A DNA stretch of 45,989 nucleotides. Origin: Acidobacteriota bacterium. Lineage in GTDB: Bacteria; Acidobacteriota; Terriglobia; Acidiferrales; UBA7541. The notes under the pieces were generated by a model, which ran no database searches, had not been told where the DNA came from, and was given only the letters and a program-made list of their open reading frames with translations. A program made the translations under genes and the position numbers. Of the stretch, positions 34,939-43,483 are shown in pieces (within the stretch, counting starts at the first letter, position 1; every line of letters starts with the position of its first letter). The stretch spans positions 1 to 45,989 of the forward strand of contig QHYI01000118.1 in assembly GCA_003223245.1 (NCBI GenBank). Reading direction: 5' to 3'.

Positions 34939-36237
34939 ATGAAATCCGTTGTAGTGGTGGGCGCGCAATGGGGTGATGAGGGGAAAGGCAAGGTCGTCGA
35001 CTATCTGTCCGGCTCGTTTGATTACATCGCGCGCGTTGCCGGAGGCCACAACGCCGGACACACGGTCATCATTGGGAAAGACCGGTTCGTGCTGCAACTC
35101 ATTCCCTGCGGGATTCTGCGGTCCAACCGACACGCAGTAATCGGGGCGGGCGTAGTTGTTGATCCCGCCGCCCTCGTGGCGGAGATTGAAACTCTTTCGA
35201 AAGCAGGTGTGAATGTCGACAGGCGCCTGCACGTGAGCAACCGCGCACACCTGATCTTCCCCTATCACCGCGAATTGGATAAAGCCGCCGAAATTGCTCG
35301 GGGCGCGAACAGAATCGGCACGACTTCGCGCGGCATCGGGCCGGCTTACGAAGACAAGATGGCGCGGCGCGGTCTCCGCATGTGCGACTTGCTGGAGCCT
35401 GAGCTGTTTCGCAAGAAAGCCGCGCACGTGGTAGCCGAAAAGAATCGGCTGGCCAAGGGCGCCTATGGCGCGGACATCGACTTTTCCAAGGAAGTCGAAG
35501 AAACACTGAAGCTCGGCGAAAAAATTCGCAGCTACATCTGCGATACCGCGGAACTCTTAAATGGCGCGCTGGCAGAAGGAAAGTCTGTCCTGTTCGAAGG
35601 CGCCCAGGGCACGATGCTGGACATCGACCATGGAACTTATCCGTTCGTGACCTCATCGAGCGCGACTTCTGGCGGCGCGGCGACCGGCGTGGGTGTGCCG
35701 CCAACGAAAATTAAGCATGTGCTGGGAGTTTCCAAGGCTTACACCACGCGCGTGGGCGGCGGCCCGTTTCCGACCGAAATGCCGGACCTCGACGCCAAAG
35801 AAGTGCGCGACCGCGGCAAAGAATTCGGTGCCGTGACCGGGCGGCCAAGGCGTTGCGGCTGGCTGGATCTGCAAGTGCTTCGCTACGCCAAAATGATCAA
35901 CGGGATTGATTCGCTGGCCATCACGAAGCTCGACGTATTCGACACGCAACGCGAAATCCAGGTTTGCGTCGGGTATAAATACAAAGGGAAGCTGCTGAAA
36001 GAGATGCCCGCGCTGGCGGAAGAGTACGAGCATGTTACGCCGGAATACAAGGCGCTCGCGGGCTGGTGCACTTCGACCTACGGCTTAAAAGACGGCGCAA
36101 AGCTCCCGAAAGCTGCGCTCGAGTATTTGCGGTTCATTTCCGATTTTCTGCAAGTGGAGATTGGCATGATTTCCACCGGGCCGGAGCGCGACGCCACGAT
36201 TGTTCCGGCAGCAACGCTGTTGTCGAAATGGCTGTGA
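34939..36237 (+). CDS. purA: Adenylosuccinate synthetase
   Basis: 432 residues. GTP-binding and catalytic signatures: VVVGAQWGDEGKGKVVDYLS, GGHNAGHTVI (IMP/Asp loop), IGTTSRGIGPAYEDK, GAQGTMLDIDHGTYPFVTSS, and TGRPRRCGWLDL near the C-terminus. It makes adenylosuccinate from IMP and aspartate in AMP synthesis. A GTG at 34921 is in frame, but the ATG at 34939 after AGGAACAGG begins where the family does (MKSVVVVG). The gene stands alone; the next gene (moeA) starts 64 nt later with only a weak RBS. Confidence 0.97.
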   Translation: MKSVVVVGAQWGDEGKGKVVDYLSGSFDYIARVAGGHNAGHTVIIGKDRFVLQLIPCGILRSNRHAVIGAGVVVDPAALVAEIETLSKAGVNVDRRLHVSNRAHLIFPYHRELDKAAEIARGANRIGTTSRGIGPAYEDKMARRGLRMCDLLEPELFRKKAAHVVAEKNRLAKGAYGADIDFSKEVEETLKLGEKIRSYICDTAELLNGALAEGKSVLFEGAQGTMLDIDHGTYPFVTSSSATSGGAATGVGVPPTKIKHVLGVSKAYTTRVGGGPFPTEMPDLDAKEVRDRGKEFGAVTGRPRRCGWLDLQVLRYAKMINGIDSLAITKLDVFDTQREIQVCVGYKYKGKLLKEMPALAEEYEHVTPEYKALAGWCTSTYGLKDGAKLPKAALEYLRFISDFLQVEIGMISTGPERDATIVPAATLLSKWL

Positions 36238-36240
36238 ACC

Positions 36241-36265
36241 GAACTGACTGGTGACTCATGACTAG
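36241..36265. repeat. Degenerate ACTGA-type spacer repeat
   Basis: GAACTGACTGGTGACTCATGACTAG just after purA, resembling the elements near dnaX. Confidence 0.35.
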
Positions 36266-36301
36266 TGGTACCCTCGATGGGGTGCCTTGTATACGCTCGG
36301 A

Positions 36302-37513
36302 ATGCTCACCTTTGCAGAAGCACGAGGAAAAGTAATCGAACAGGTCGGAAAGATGCGAGGACCGCGCGCGGGCGTAAGTGTGAGCGTGTGGGATGCGCTG
36401 GGACTCGTTCTGGTGCAGGAAGTCAAGACGGATCGCGAGTATCCGCCGTTTGACCGCTCCACGCGCGACGGCTATGCCGTGCGGTCCAAGGATGTCAAGC
36501 CAGGTGCGCAGCTCAAGTGCACTGGAGAAATAAAGGCGGGCGACACCGTCACACAAGCGTTGGCGCCCAACACGTGTGTACAAATCATGACCGGGGCAGC
36601 GGTTCCGGCCGGTGCCGACGCCGTGGTGATGATGGAATACACGAAGGGGGAGGGAGGCCTCGTCCGGTTCGAACGGGCGGCGCAGGCCAGGCAAAATATT
36701 GTTCCTCGGGGAAGCGAAGCGCGAGCCGACCAAACCATTCTGAAGCCCGGAATGCGGCTGGGATTTGCAGAGTTAGCATTGGCAGCCCAAGTCGGTGCGG
36801 CACATTTGCAGTGCGCCAAGAAGCCGCGCATCGCCATCTTGTCGACGGGCGATGAAGTCGTGCCCATCGATCAGCCGCCGGGAGCATTTCAGATTCGCAA
36901 CAGCAACAGCGTGTCGCTCGCCTCGCAGGTTAAAATAGCGGGCGGCGAGCCTGTAGTTTTGGGCAATGCCGCGGATCGCGTCGAGGATCTCGGAGAAAAA
37001 ATCGAACGCGGGCTCAAGGAAGACGCTCTCGTGCTCACCGGCGGCGTCTCGATGGGCAAATACGATCTTGTGGAAAGCGTTCTAAAGGCGTTGGGCGCAG
37101 AATTTCTCTTTGACGCCGTGGCCATTCGCCCGGGGAAGCCCGCGGTATTCGCAGTTTGCCAAGGCAAGCCGGTCTTCGGCTTGCCGGGAAATCCTGTGTC
37201 CACGATGGTGACGTTTCAATTGTTTGTCGCCCCGGCCATCGATTTGCTGAATGGAGCGGACGCACATCCCTTGCCGCTGGTGGAAGCACGATTGGGTGAG
37301 GCGCTGAAGGAACGACCGGGACTCACGCATTTTTTGCCGGCGCGTATCGAATGGCGGGGAAGCGTGCCTGAAGTGAAGGCCCTGAAGTGGCAAGGCTCGG
37401 GCGACATCGCAGCCCTGGCCGGAGCGAATTGCTTCGTGCTCGTGCCAGCAGAGAACGAAAAGATTGCAGCTGGTGAGCGTGTTTCGGTGTTCTTAAGAAA
37501 AGATGTCGTGTAG
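36302..37513 (+). CDS. moeA: Molybdopterin molybdenumtransferase
   Basis: 403 residues. MoeA features: PPFDRSTRDGYAVRSKDV, IMTGAAVPAGADAVVMMEYT, ILSTGDEVVPIDQPPGAFQI, RNSNSVSLASQ, VLTGGVSMGKYDLVESVLK and GLPGNPVSTMVTFQLF. It inserts molybdate into adenylated molybdopterin. The frame is open to a TTG at 36287; homology begins at MLTFAEARGKV, so the ATG at 36302 is chosen, though its RBS is weak. It is the first gene of a moeA-moaC-(REC)-mogA cluster. Confidence 0.95.
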   Translation: MLTFAEARGKVIEQVGKMRGPRAGVSVSVWDALGLVLVQEVKTDREYPPFDRSTRDGYAVRSKDVKPGAQLKCTGEIKAGDTVTQALAPNTCVQIMTGAAVPAGADAVVMMEYTKGEGGLVRFERAAQARQNIVPRGSEARADQTILKPGMRLGFAELALAAQVGAAHLQCAKKPRIAILSTGDEVVPIDQPPGAFQIRNSNSVSLASQVKIAGGEPVVLGNAADRVEDLGEKIERGLKEDALVLTGGVSMGKYDLVESVLKALGAEFLFDAVAIRPGKPAVFAVCQGKPVFGLPGNPVSTMVTFQLFVAPAIDLLNGADAHPLPLVEARLGEALKERPGLTHFLPARIEWRGSVPEVKALKWQGSGDIAALAGANCFVLVPAENEKIAAGERVSVFLRKDVV

Positions 37514-37533
37514 ATCCGCATAGACCAAGCGCT

Positions 37534-38028
37534 ATGGCCAAGCTTTCTCACTACGGTTTGAAGGGCGAAGTGAAGATGGTCGACGTGTCCGCCAAAGCGG
37601 TGACCACGCGGACCGCCATCGCCCAGGGCTTTGTGACGATGAAGCCGCGGGTGGTCGACGCCGTCGGTCGGCTGAAAAACCCCAAGGGCGACCCCCTGGA
37701 AGTAGCGCGAATCGCAGGAATTGCCGCGGCCAAGCGCACCGCGGAGTGGATACCTCTTTGTCATCCTCTGCCTCTGACACACATTGATGTGACCGCACGG
37801 CTATGCAAAAATGGCGTGGAAGTGCGGTCCGCAGTGACTGCGGCGGCGCCGACCGGTGTCGAAATGGAAGCGCTGGTCGCCGTGGCTGCCGCAGCCCTCA
37901 CGGTTTACGACATGTGTAAAGCGCTCGATAAGGGGATGGAAATCACGGATATCGTGCTGCTGGAGAAAACGGGCGGGAAGAGTGGCGCATACCGCCGGGC
38001 GGCGGCTCAACCGAGGCGCGCGAGATGA
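37534..38028 (+). CDS. moaC: Cyclic pyranopterin monophosphate synthase
   Basis: 164 residues. MoaC features: [40 protein letters not shown] (active-site His), [20 protein letters not shown] and [19 protein letters not shown]. It completes the first step of molybdenum cofactor synthesis after MoaA, which is not in this window. The start is an ATG 20 nt after moeA with no clear RBS. Its stop overlaps the next start (ATGA). Confidence 0.96.
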   Translation: MAKLSHYGLKGEVKMVDVSAKAVTTRTAIAQGFVTMKPRVVDAVGRLKNPKGDPLEVARIAGIAAAKRTAEWIPLCHPLPLTHIDVTARLCKNGVEVRSAVTAAAPTGVEMEALVAVAAAALTVYDMCKALDKGMEITDIVLLEKTGGKSGAYRRAAAQPRRAR

Positions 38029-38783
38029 GTACAGTGAGCGGCAAATCGGTGCGATTGCTGCTGGCGGAAGACAATCCGCTGGTGCGCGACTTGATTGTCA
38101 AGGGCCTTGAGCCTTTCTGCGAGATTGAGGTGTGCAAAGACGGCGGCGACGCGCTCCTCAAAGTAGTCGATACCCCTCCGGACGTGATTCTTTGCGATTA
38201 CAAGATGCCGGTGTTGGACGGCAGGCAGCTTTTTGAAAAGCTGCGCGCTCGTGACACCACACGCCACATTCCTTTTTTGTTCATGGCCAACCGCTCGGAT
38301 ATCGAGGAGCGCTTGAGGCCGCTGGTAGACGGCATCGAGGATTTCATCACCAAACCGTTCCTGGTCAAGGACCTGGTTCGAATCGCCAAGAAAGTGATCG
38401 ACCGTCTGCACCTCGAAAAACTGCAAAAAAGCGCTTCGCGACCAGGCGTTATTCAAGGACGGCTCGAAGAGATGAGCATGATCGATCTGATGCAGTCACT
38501 GGAGATGGGGCAAAAATCTTGCCGGTTGACTGTGCGCAACAATGGCGTGCAGGGAGAGCTTTATTTTGCAGGTGGCCAGTGCCGTGACGCAAAAGTTGGC
38601 AACGTGGAAGGCAATGACGCGGTTTATAAAGTTGTGTTGTGGACCGCAGGAGAATTCGAGATTGATTTCAGCGCCGCCAATGCCTCGAAGCGCACGACCA
38701 CGACCAAGAACACGACCGGCCTATTGATGGAAGCGATGCGGCTGATGGACGAAGCCAATCGCGACGCCGTCCCAACTCAATGA
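38025..38783 (+). CDS. Response regulator: REC + PATAN (DUF4388)
   Basis: 252 residues. REC domain about 8-130: acidic pair in LLLAEDNPLV, phospho-acceptor Asp58 in VILCDYKMPVLDG and Lys110 in FITKPF are present; the usual Thr/Ser switch position is Met87 (FLFMANRSD), which may weaken output. Residues about 140-240 form a PATAN (DUF4388) domain: GRLEEMSMIDLMQSLEMGQKS, LTVRNNGVQGELYFAGGQCR, GEFEIDFSA. PATAN regulators control motility, c-di-GMP and gene expression in cyanobacteria, myxobacteria and others. It overlaps moaC by four bases, suggesting it is co-expressed with cofactor genes, unusual for this family. Confidence 0.9.
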   Translation: MSTVSGKSVRLLLAEDNPLVRDLIVKGLEPFCEIEVCKDGGDALLKVVDTPPDVILCDYKMPVLDGRQLFEKLRARDTTRHIPFLFMANRSDIEERLRPLVDGIEDFITKPFLVKDLVRIAKKVIDRLHLEKLQKSASRPGVIQGRLEEMSMIDLMQSLEMGQKSCRLTVRNNGVQGELYFAGGQCRDAKVGNVEGNDAVYKVVLWTAGEFEIDFSAANASKRTTTTKNTTGLLMEAMRLMDEANRDAVPTQ

Positions 38784-38868
38784 CGCTTCGTAGACGGCTT
38801 TCGAAAAAAAACAACGCGAAAGAAAAGCTAAAGACAATCTCTCAACAAAACTGAAAAACTCCCTCCTC

Positions 38869-39345
38869 ATGCGCGTAGCCGTTCTCACCATTAGCGATAG
38901 CGTGGCCAAAGGCGAGCGCGAAGACCGCTCCGGTCCTGCCGTAGTGGCCGCCTGCCGCGGGCTCGGCTGGGAGGTCACCGCGGCCTTGCAGATTTCGGAC
39001 GACCCCGCTGGCGTGCGGCAACAATTGCGCGAGCTAGCGGATTCCGGGCGGGTGGACGTCCTCCTGACCACGGGCGGAACGGGCATCGGACCGCGCGACA
39101 ATACTCCCGAGGCCACCCAGGCGGTTGCCGACCGAATTGTGCCAGGCATCTCCGAAGAGATGCGCCGCAAAGGATTGGAACACACGCCAACGGCCGTGCT
39201 TTCGCGCGGGACGGCTGCGGTCAGACACAAGACTCTTATCGTCAACTTGCCGGGCAGCCCTAAAGGCGCTGCCGAGTCGCTCGATGCCGTGGCGCATCTC
39301 CTCCCGCATGCGGTAAAAGTCCTTCACGGCGCCCGCCACGATTGA
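38869..39345 (+). CDS. mogA: Molybdopterin adenylyltransferase (MogA/MoaB type)
   Basis: 158 residues. The MoCF-biosynthesis domain: MRVAVLTISDSVAKGEREDRSG, VDVLLTTGGTGIGPRDNTPE (the TGGTG motif) and TLIVNLPGSPKGAAES (NLPGSPKG) are complete. It adenylates molybdopterin before MoeA acts. MogA and MoaB share this fold; the length fits both. It is the last gene of the cofactor cluster, 85 nt after the response regulator, and a group II intron fragment lies 70 nt past its stop. Confidence 0.93.
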   Translation: MRVAVLTISDSVAKGEREDRSGPAVVAACRGLGWEVTAALQISDDPAGVRQQLRELADSGRVDVLLTTGGTGIGPRDNTPEATQAVADRIVPGISEEMRRKGLEHTPTAVLSRGTAAVRHKTLIVNLPGSPKGAAESLDAVAHLLPHAVKVLHGARHD

Positions 39346-39350
39346 GCGAA

Positions 39351-39415
39351 TCAAAACGCCACAATCCCCAGAGCCGCGACCATCCAAGGGTCCACTGGGA
39401 ATAGCCGGACTTCCA
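39351..39415 (-). pseudogene. Possible C-terminal scrap of a permease
   Basis: Minus-strand codons just before the intron's 5' end read LEVRLFPVDPWMVAALGIVAF then stop (39351-39353). The L-x-x-x-LF-x-V-x-P-x-DP pattern plus a hydrophobic end resembles the last FtsX-block start of acidobacterial permeases. Only 21 codons, so low confidence. Confidence 0.25.
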
Positions 39416-39901
39416 GTGCGCCGTGAAGAAAGGCGCTGGTCCATAGTGGAGTGAAAGTCTCCACCCGGGAAACTGGTTCGCTCCACCCGGTAGCAATCGG
39501 AGCGGCAGTGGAGGTGACGAAGCTGCTGGAGCACTCTGATGTAGAGGGTCGCATTGGCGACTTGGCGAGCTCGCAGGCCGTAACGTGAGTGAAGGTCGAG
39601 CAGGCCCCGAAACCAGCAATGTAGGAGCCGACCCGCCTGGAATTGTGGGAAGGCCGAAGCGGATGGAAGAGTACGAGCGAAGCGACCCGACACCGGTGAA
39701 GCCGGGTAATTCCGGTGGAGGGAAGGGGCCTCAGTTGAAAGATAACGCAACAAGCAGCGAAGGACAGGAGGATTGGCGATGAGTCTAATAACCCCATCAA
39801 GCGTTCAGAAGCTGCAGACGGCGTTGCACGCAAAAGCGAAGGAATCGCCTAACTTTCGTTTCTACGCGTTGTACGACAAGGTGCACCGAAAGGACGTTTG
39901 A
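39416..39901 (+). mobile_element. 5' fragment of a group II intron
   Basis: GTGCGCC at 39416-39422 matches the group II intron 5' end (GUGYG), followed by a domain I-like GC-rich stretch with several self-complementary arms, and the intron-encoded protein start (39779) preceded by ACAGGAGGATTGGCG. The reverse transcriptase frame is cut after 40 codons and no domain V-like element (3' end) was found before proC. So only the first ~490 nt of a 2-2.5 kb retroelement are left; it cannot be mobile by itself. Confidence 0.75.
39779..39901 (+). pseudogene. Truncated group II intron reverse transcriptase/maturase
   Basis: 40 codons: MSLITPSSVQKLQTALHAKA, then KESPNFRFYALYDKVHRKDV and stop TGA at 39899. 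This is the N-terminus of the LtrA-like family (the KAKxxPxFRFYxLYDKVxRxDVL region). The RT, maturase and endonuclease domains are all missing. The RBS AGGAGG before the ATG is intact, so a 40-residue peptide could still be made. Confidence 0.8.
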
Positions 39902-39923
39902 CGACGAGTAGTAAGTTGAATAA

Positions 39924-40232
39924 GTGCAGTGGCGGTTCGTTGGGTGTAAGGAGGAATCGTGCTCGCACTCGACAGTGCTTCGATTTATGCAAGATCTGCC
40001 GCCGCTTCGGATAACGACGAGCGAAAGGATAGTGGCGGAGCTGCTGAATAGCGCGGCCCACAACACCCATTTACGAAGCGCCGCGGCGGAAATGGCAGAG
40101 GCGCTTCGCGCGGATAGAAGTTTGACGGTTGTCCCTCAAACAAGCGAGCAGTTTGGAACACCACCGTTCTACCTCCCCGTGAATCTTCGGTTGACCCATT
40201 TTCGATTCGAGTCAAGAATGTTTGCACTATGA
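39924..40232 (+). CDS. Doubtful small protein overlapping proC
   Basis: A GTG-started frame of 102 residues whose stop overlaps the proC ATG (ATGA at 40229-40232). The middle part (ITTSERIVAELLNSAAHNTH, RSAAAEMAEALRADRS) looks helix-forming, but I recognise no family, and an alternative 30-codon frame from GTG 39960 has the better RBS (AAGGAGGAATC). Most of 39902-40228 otherwise shows no known feature. The coupling geometry is the only positive argument. Confidence 0.3.
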   Translation: MQWRFVGCKEESCSHSTVLRFMQDLPPLRITTSERIVAELLNSAAHNTHLRSAAAEMAEALRADRSLTVVPQTSEQFGTPPFYLPVNLRLTHFRFESRMFAL

Positions 40233-41056
40233 CGCAGAAACTAGCAGAGAAAAAACTGGCGGTTTTGGGAGCCGGGAAGCTCGGCGGCATCTTGCTCCGG
40301 GCTTACCTGAAGCAGGAGCTCTTCGCGCCGAAGCGCGTGACCGCAACGGTGGCGCACGGGGAAAAGGCGGCGACGCTGACGAAAGAACTTGGCGTGACGG
40401 TGAGGACCGACAACCGCAACGCTGTGCAGGGCGCGGAAGTCGTCCTGCTCTGCGTCAAGCCGAAAGTGGTCACCGAAATATTGAACGAAATTGCGCCTGA
40501 GCTTACTGAGAAAATGCTGGTGATCTCTGTGGCAGCTTCGGTGCCAACGAGTTACATCGAGCAACATCTTGGTAAAAAGGTTCCTGTGGTGCGCGTCATG
40601 CCCAACACGCCGTCGACCGTGGGCTGCGGCATGACCGGGATTTGCCGTGGATCGCATGCTGGGCCGGAGCACTTGGAGATTGCTCGCGCCATGTTTGACG
40701 CCGTGGGTCGCACTGTGGTCGTAGACGAAAAAAATATGGACGCGGTGACGGGCCTTTCCGCAAGCGGTCCCGCTTTTGCCTACATCATCCTCGAATCCCT
40801 CGCGGAAGCCGGTGTTAAGGTAGGCTTGCCACGGGACGTCGCCACCTTGTTGGCGGCGCAGACGATGAAGGGTGCCGCCAGTGTCGTGCTCGAGACCGGC
40901 GATCACCCCGCTCTTTTGAAAGACGCCGTGACCACACCTGCGGGCTGCACCATCGATGGAATTCTCGAACTGGAAGAAGGCAAGCTTCGCGTCACGCTGA
41001 TCAAGGCGGTGGTGAAAGCCACCAGTCGCGCCGGCGAACTGCTTTTCGAGAAGTAA
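40229..41056 (+). CDS. proC: Pyrroline-5-carboxylate reductase
   Basis: 275 residues. N-terminal NAD(P)-binding LAVLGAGKLGGILLRAYLK, central VVRVMPNTPSTVGCGMTGIC, and the C-terminal signature AVTGLSASGPAFAYIILESL with TTPAGCTIDGILELEEGKLR. It reduces pyrroline-5-carboxylate to proline. Start ATG overlaps the stop of the doubtful upstream frame. It is followed 51 nt later by nuoA, so a shared transcript with the complex I operon is possible but not shown. Confidence 0.97.
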   Translation: MTQKLAEKKLAVLGAGKLGGILLRAYLKQELFAPKRVTATVAHGEKAATLTKELGVTVRTDNRNAVQGAEVVLLCVKPKVVTEILNEIAPELTEKMLVISVAASVPTSYIEQHLGKKVPVVRVMPNTPSTVGCGMTGICRGSHAGPEHLEIARAMFDAVGRTVVVDEKNMDAVTGLSASGPAFAYIILESLAEAGVKVGLPRDVATLLAAQTMKGAASVVLETGDHPALLKDAVTTPAGCTIDGILELEEGKLRVTLIKAVVKATSRAGELLFEK

Positions 41057-41107
41057 GAAACTCCCAAAAAACGAAATTGGTGGTAGGATGCTGCCGGTGA
41101 GGAAAAC

Positions 41108-41482
41108 GTGCCCAAAGCATATCTTCCCGTCTTGATTTACGCCGTGCTGGTGATGGCTTTTCCGGCGGTGACGCTCGTTTTTGCCAAGCTCCTTCGCCCG
41201 GATTCCACCTCGTACGGGCCGAAACTCCAGCCGTACGAGTGCGGGATTGCACCAGAAGGCCACGCGCGTGGACGCTATTCCGTGCGCTTTTACATCATCG
41301 CCATGCTGTTCGTCGTGTTTGACGTGGAAACGATGTTCCTGTTTCCCTGGGCGATTTTGTATCGCGGGTGGGTGATGGCGCACTTGGGACTTTTCGCGCT
41401 GATCTCGATGTTCGTGTTCCTCGGCATTCTCCTGATCGGATACGTGTGGCTGTACAAAAAGGGCGCGCTGGAATGGGCGTGA
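41108..41482 (+). CDS. nuoA: NADH-quinone oxidoreductase subunit A
   Basis: 124 residues with three membrane helices (about 6-28, 62-82, 90-112). The NuoA core KLQPYECGIAPEGHARGRYSVRFYI and VVFDVETMFLFPWAILY (acidic residues of the proton path) are present. GTG start at 41108 follows GAGGAAAAC. It begins the complex I operon. In most genomes nuoB follows directly, but here the next gene is nuoCD with 190 nt of spacer and no nuoB. Confidence 0.95.
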   Translation: MPKAYLPVLIYAVLVMAFPAVTLVFAKLLRPDSTSYGPKLQPYECGIAPEGHARGRYSVRFYIIAMLFVVFDVETMFLFPWAILYRGWVMAHLGLFALISMFVFLGILLIGYVWLYKKGALEWA

Positions 41483-41672
41483 GCTGCGAGACTCATTTGC
41501 TCCAGGCGCTGCCGACCGCTCTCCAAGTTCTTGTGATTGACTAGGTTTTTCCCGTGTGTTAGAAAACGCGGACGCTTGAAATTCGAGTCTTTGTGCGTTG
41601 CGATCGGTGCGAGGGAATCCCTGCGCGCCGGTGGCAGAGAGAGGGACTGCAGCCCGCTATTGCACAGGGTCT

Positions 41673-43436
41673 ATGGCCGACGAACCCAAGGAACAACCGC
41701 CTTCCGGTGCGCCCGCGGGCGATAAGCCCGCGAGCAGCTCCGCCCCCGGGTCCACTCCTCCGGCGAAGCCCGCAACTGCGGCACCTCTAGCTGCGGTCCC
41801 GCCAAAGCCTGCTGCGGCTGTGCCTGCAAAGGCTCCCGTGCAGCTGCAGACGCCGCTGAACAATGAATTGGTCGCACGGGTTCGCGCCAAGTTTGGAACG
41901 GCTCTTGTGGAAGCCATCGAAGACCGCAAGCAAGCGATCTTGACCGTGGACTGCGGCAAGCTCGGGGAAATTGCGCAATACCTGCGCGACGAGGAAAAGT
42001 TCGATCTGCTCTCGGACTTGACGGCTGTGGATTGGCCAAAGCGCGAGAAGCGCTTCGACGTGGTGCTCAATCTTTATTCTTTTGCGAAAAATGAACGTTT
42101 GCGCCTGAAGGCGCGCGCAGGCAATGGCGAGGAAGTCCCCAGCGTTTCGAGCGTCTGGTCCACGGCCAATTGGCTGGAGCGCGAGGCGATTGACATGTTT
42201 GGGATTGTATTTGCCGGGCATCCCAACCTGACGCGAATCTTGCTCCCAACCTGGGCATCGAAAGCGGCCAATGAAGAGCAGCCAATAACGGGCATGGCGA
42301 ACAACCCCATCACGGACGTTGCAGGGAAGCAGCAGACGCTGCTCGGTGCGGATGAACTGATCCTGAACATGGGGCCGCAGCATCCCTCCACGCACGGCGT
42401 GCTGCGCGTGAAGCTCAAGCTCGATGGCGAGCGCGTGATCGGTTCCGAGTGCATGATCGGGTATCTGCACCGCGGCGTGGAAAAAATTGCGGAGCATCGC
42501 TCTTATCAGCAGTTCGCGCCGTATGTGGACCGCATGGATTACGTTGCGGCGGTCAGCAACGGTTTGGGCTACTGCGAAGCCATTGAAAAATTGCTGATGG
42601 TCGAAGCGCCGCCGCGAGCGAAGGTCATTCGAACCATCCTGACTGAGCTTCAGCGCATTGCTAGCCATCTTTTGTGGCTGGGAACACATGCGCTGGACAT
42701 CGGAGCGCTGACGCCGCTGTTCTATTGTTTCCGCGAGCGCGAAGAAATCCTGAAAATTTTCGAGAAATATTGCGGCGCTCGGCTGACCACGCACGCGTTT
42801 CGCATTGGCGGATTACAATATGAAGCCTACGACACGCTGGAAAAAGACGTCGAGCGTTTTTGCAAGGCCTTCGAACCGCGCATTAAGGATTACGAAGATC
42901 TCCTGACGCAAAACCGCATTTGGCTGGGCCGCACCAAAGGCGTGGGAATCTTGACCGCGGCGGACGCCATCGCTTTGGGGGCAACCGGTCCCTTGTTGCG
43001 GGCCAGCGGAGTGAAGTGGGACATCCGCAAAGCGATGCCCTACGCCGCGTACGATCAATACAAGTTTGACATTCCTACGGGTAAGACCGGTGACACGTAT
43101 GATCGGTATATGGTGCGCATGGAGGAGATGCGGCAGTCGCGGCTGATTTGCCTGCAAGCCATCGAAAACATTCCCAGCGGGCCGATCATGGCCAAAGTCG
43201 GCAAAGTGCTGAAGCCTCCGCCGGGCGAGGTCTATCACTCCATCGAAGCGCCCAAGGGCGAGTTGGGCTATTACGTGATTAGCGATGGAACGGTCCAGCC
43301 TTATCGCGTCCGCATCCGGCCGCCATCGTTTGTGAATTTGCAATCGTTCGACAAGATGGTGCGAGGGCATCTGGTAGCGGACGTAGTGGCCATCATCGGA
43401 ACACTGGACATTGTTTTGGGTGAAGTGGATCGATAA
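41673..43436 (+). CDS. nuoCD: NADH-quinone oxidoreductase subunit C/D fusion
   Basis: 587 residues from the ATG at 41673. Residues 1-58 are a Pro/Ala-rich lead ([18 protein letters not shown]...) not found in E. coli NuoCD, then NuoC (about 62-190, ending [20 protein letters not shown]), and NuoD (about 225-587): [60 protein letters not shown], and the C-terminal DIVLGEVDR. Together they form the quinone-near peripheral arm. A fused C-D is known in several phyla. The frame extends upstream to 41598, but the MADEPKE start is better placed. Confidence 0.94.
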   Translation: MADEPKEQPPSGAPAGDKPASSSAPGSTPPAKPATAAPLAAVPPKPAAAVPAKAPVQLQTPLNNELVARVRAKFGTALVEAIEDRKQAILTVDCGKLGEIAQYLRDEEKFDLLSDLTAVDWPKREKRFDVVLNLYSFAKNERLRLKARAGNGEEVPSVSSVWSTANWLEREAIDMFGIVFAGHPNLTRILLPTWASKAANEEQPITGMANNPITDVAGKQQTLLGADELILNMGPQHPSTHGVLRVKLKLDGERVIGSECMIGYLHRGVEKIAEHRSYQQFAPYVDRMDYVAAVSNGLGYCEAIEKLLMVEAPPRAKVIRTILTELQRIASHLLWLGTHALDIGALTPLFYCFREREEILKIFEKYCGARLTTHAFRIGGLQYEAYDTLEKDVERFCKAFEPRIKDYEDLLTQNRIWLGRTKGVGILTAADAIALGATGPLLRASGVKWDIRKAMPYAAYDQYKFDIPTGKTGDTYDRYMVRMEEMRQSRLICLQAIENIPSGPIMAKVGKVLKPPPGEVYHSIEAPKGELGYYVISDGTVQPYRVRIRPPSFVNLQSFDKMVRGHLVADVVAIIGTLDIVLGEVDR

Positions 43437-43483
43437 CGGATTGAAGACGAAGACAGACTCATTGCCGGGGTGACAGGTCACTG

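Noticed and set aside
40241-41383. A 380-codon minus-strand frame opposite proC and nuoA
   Set aside because: Shadow of two secure genes; His/Arg-rich, no domain.
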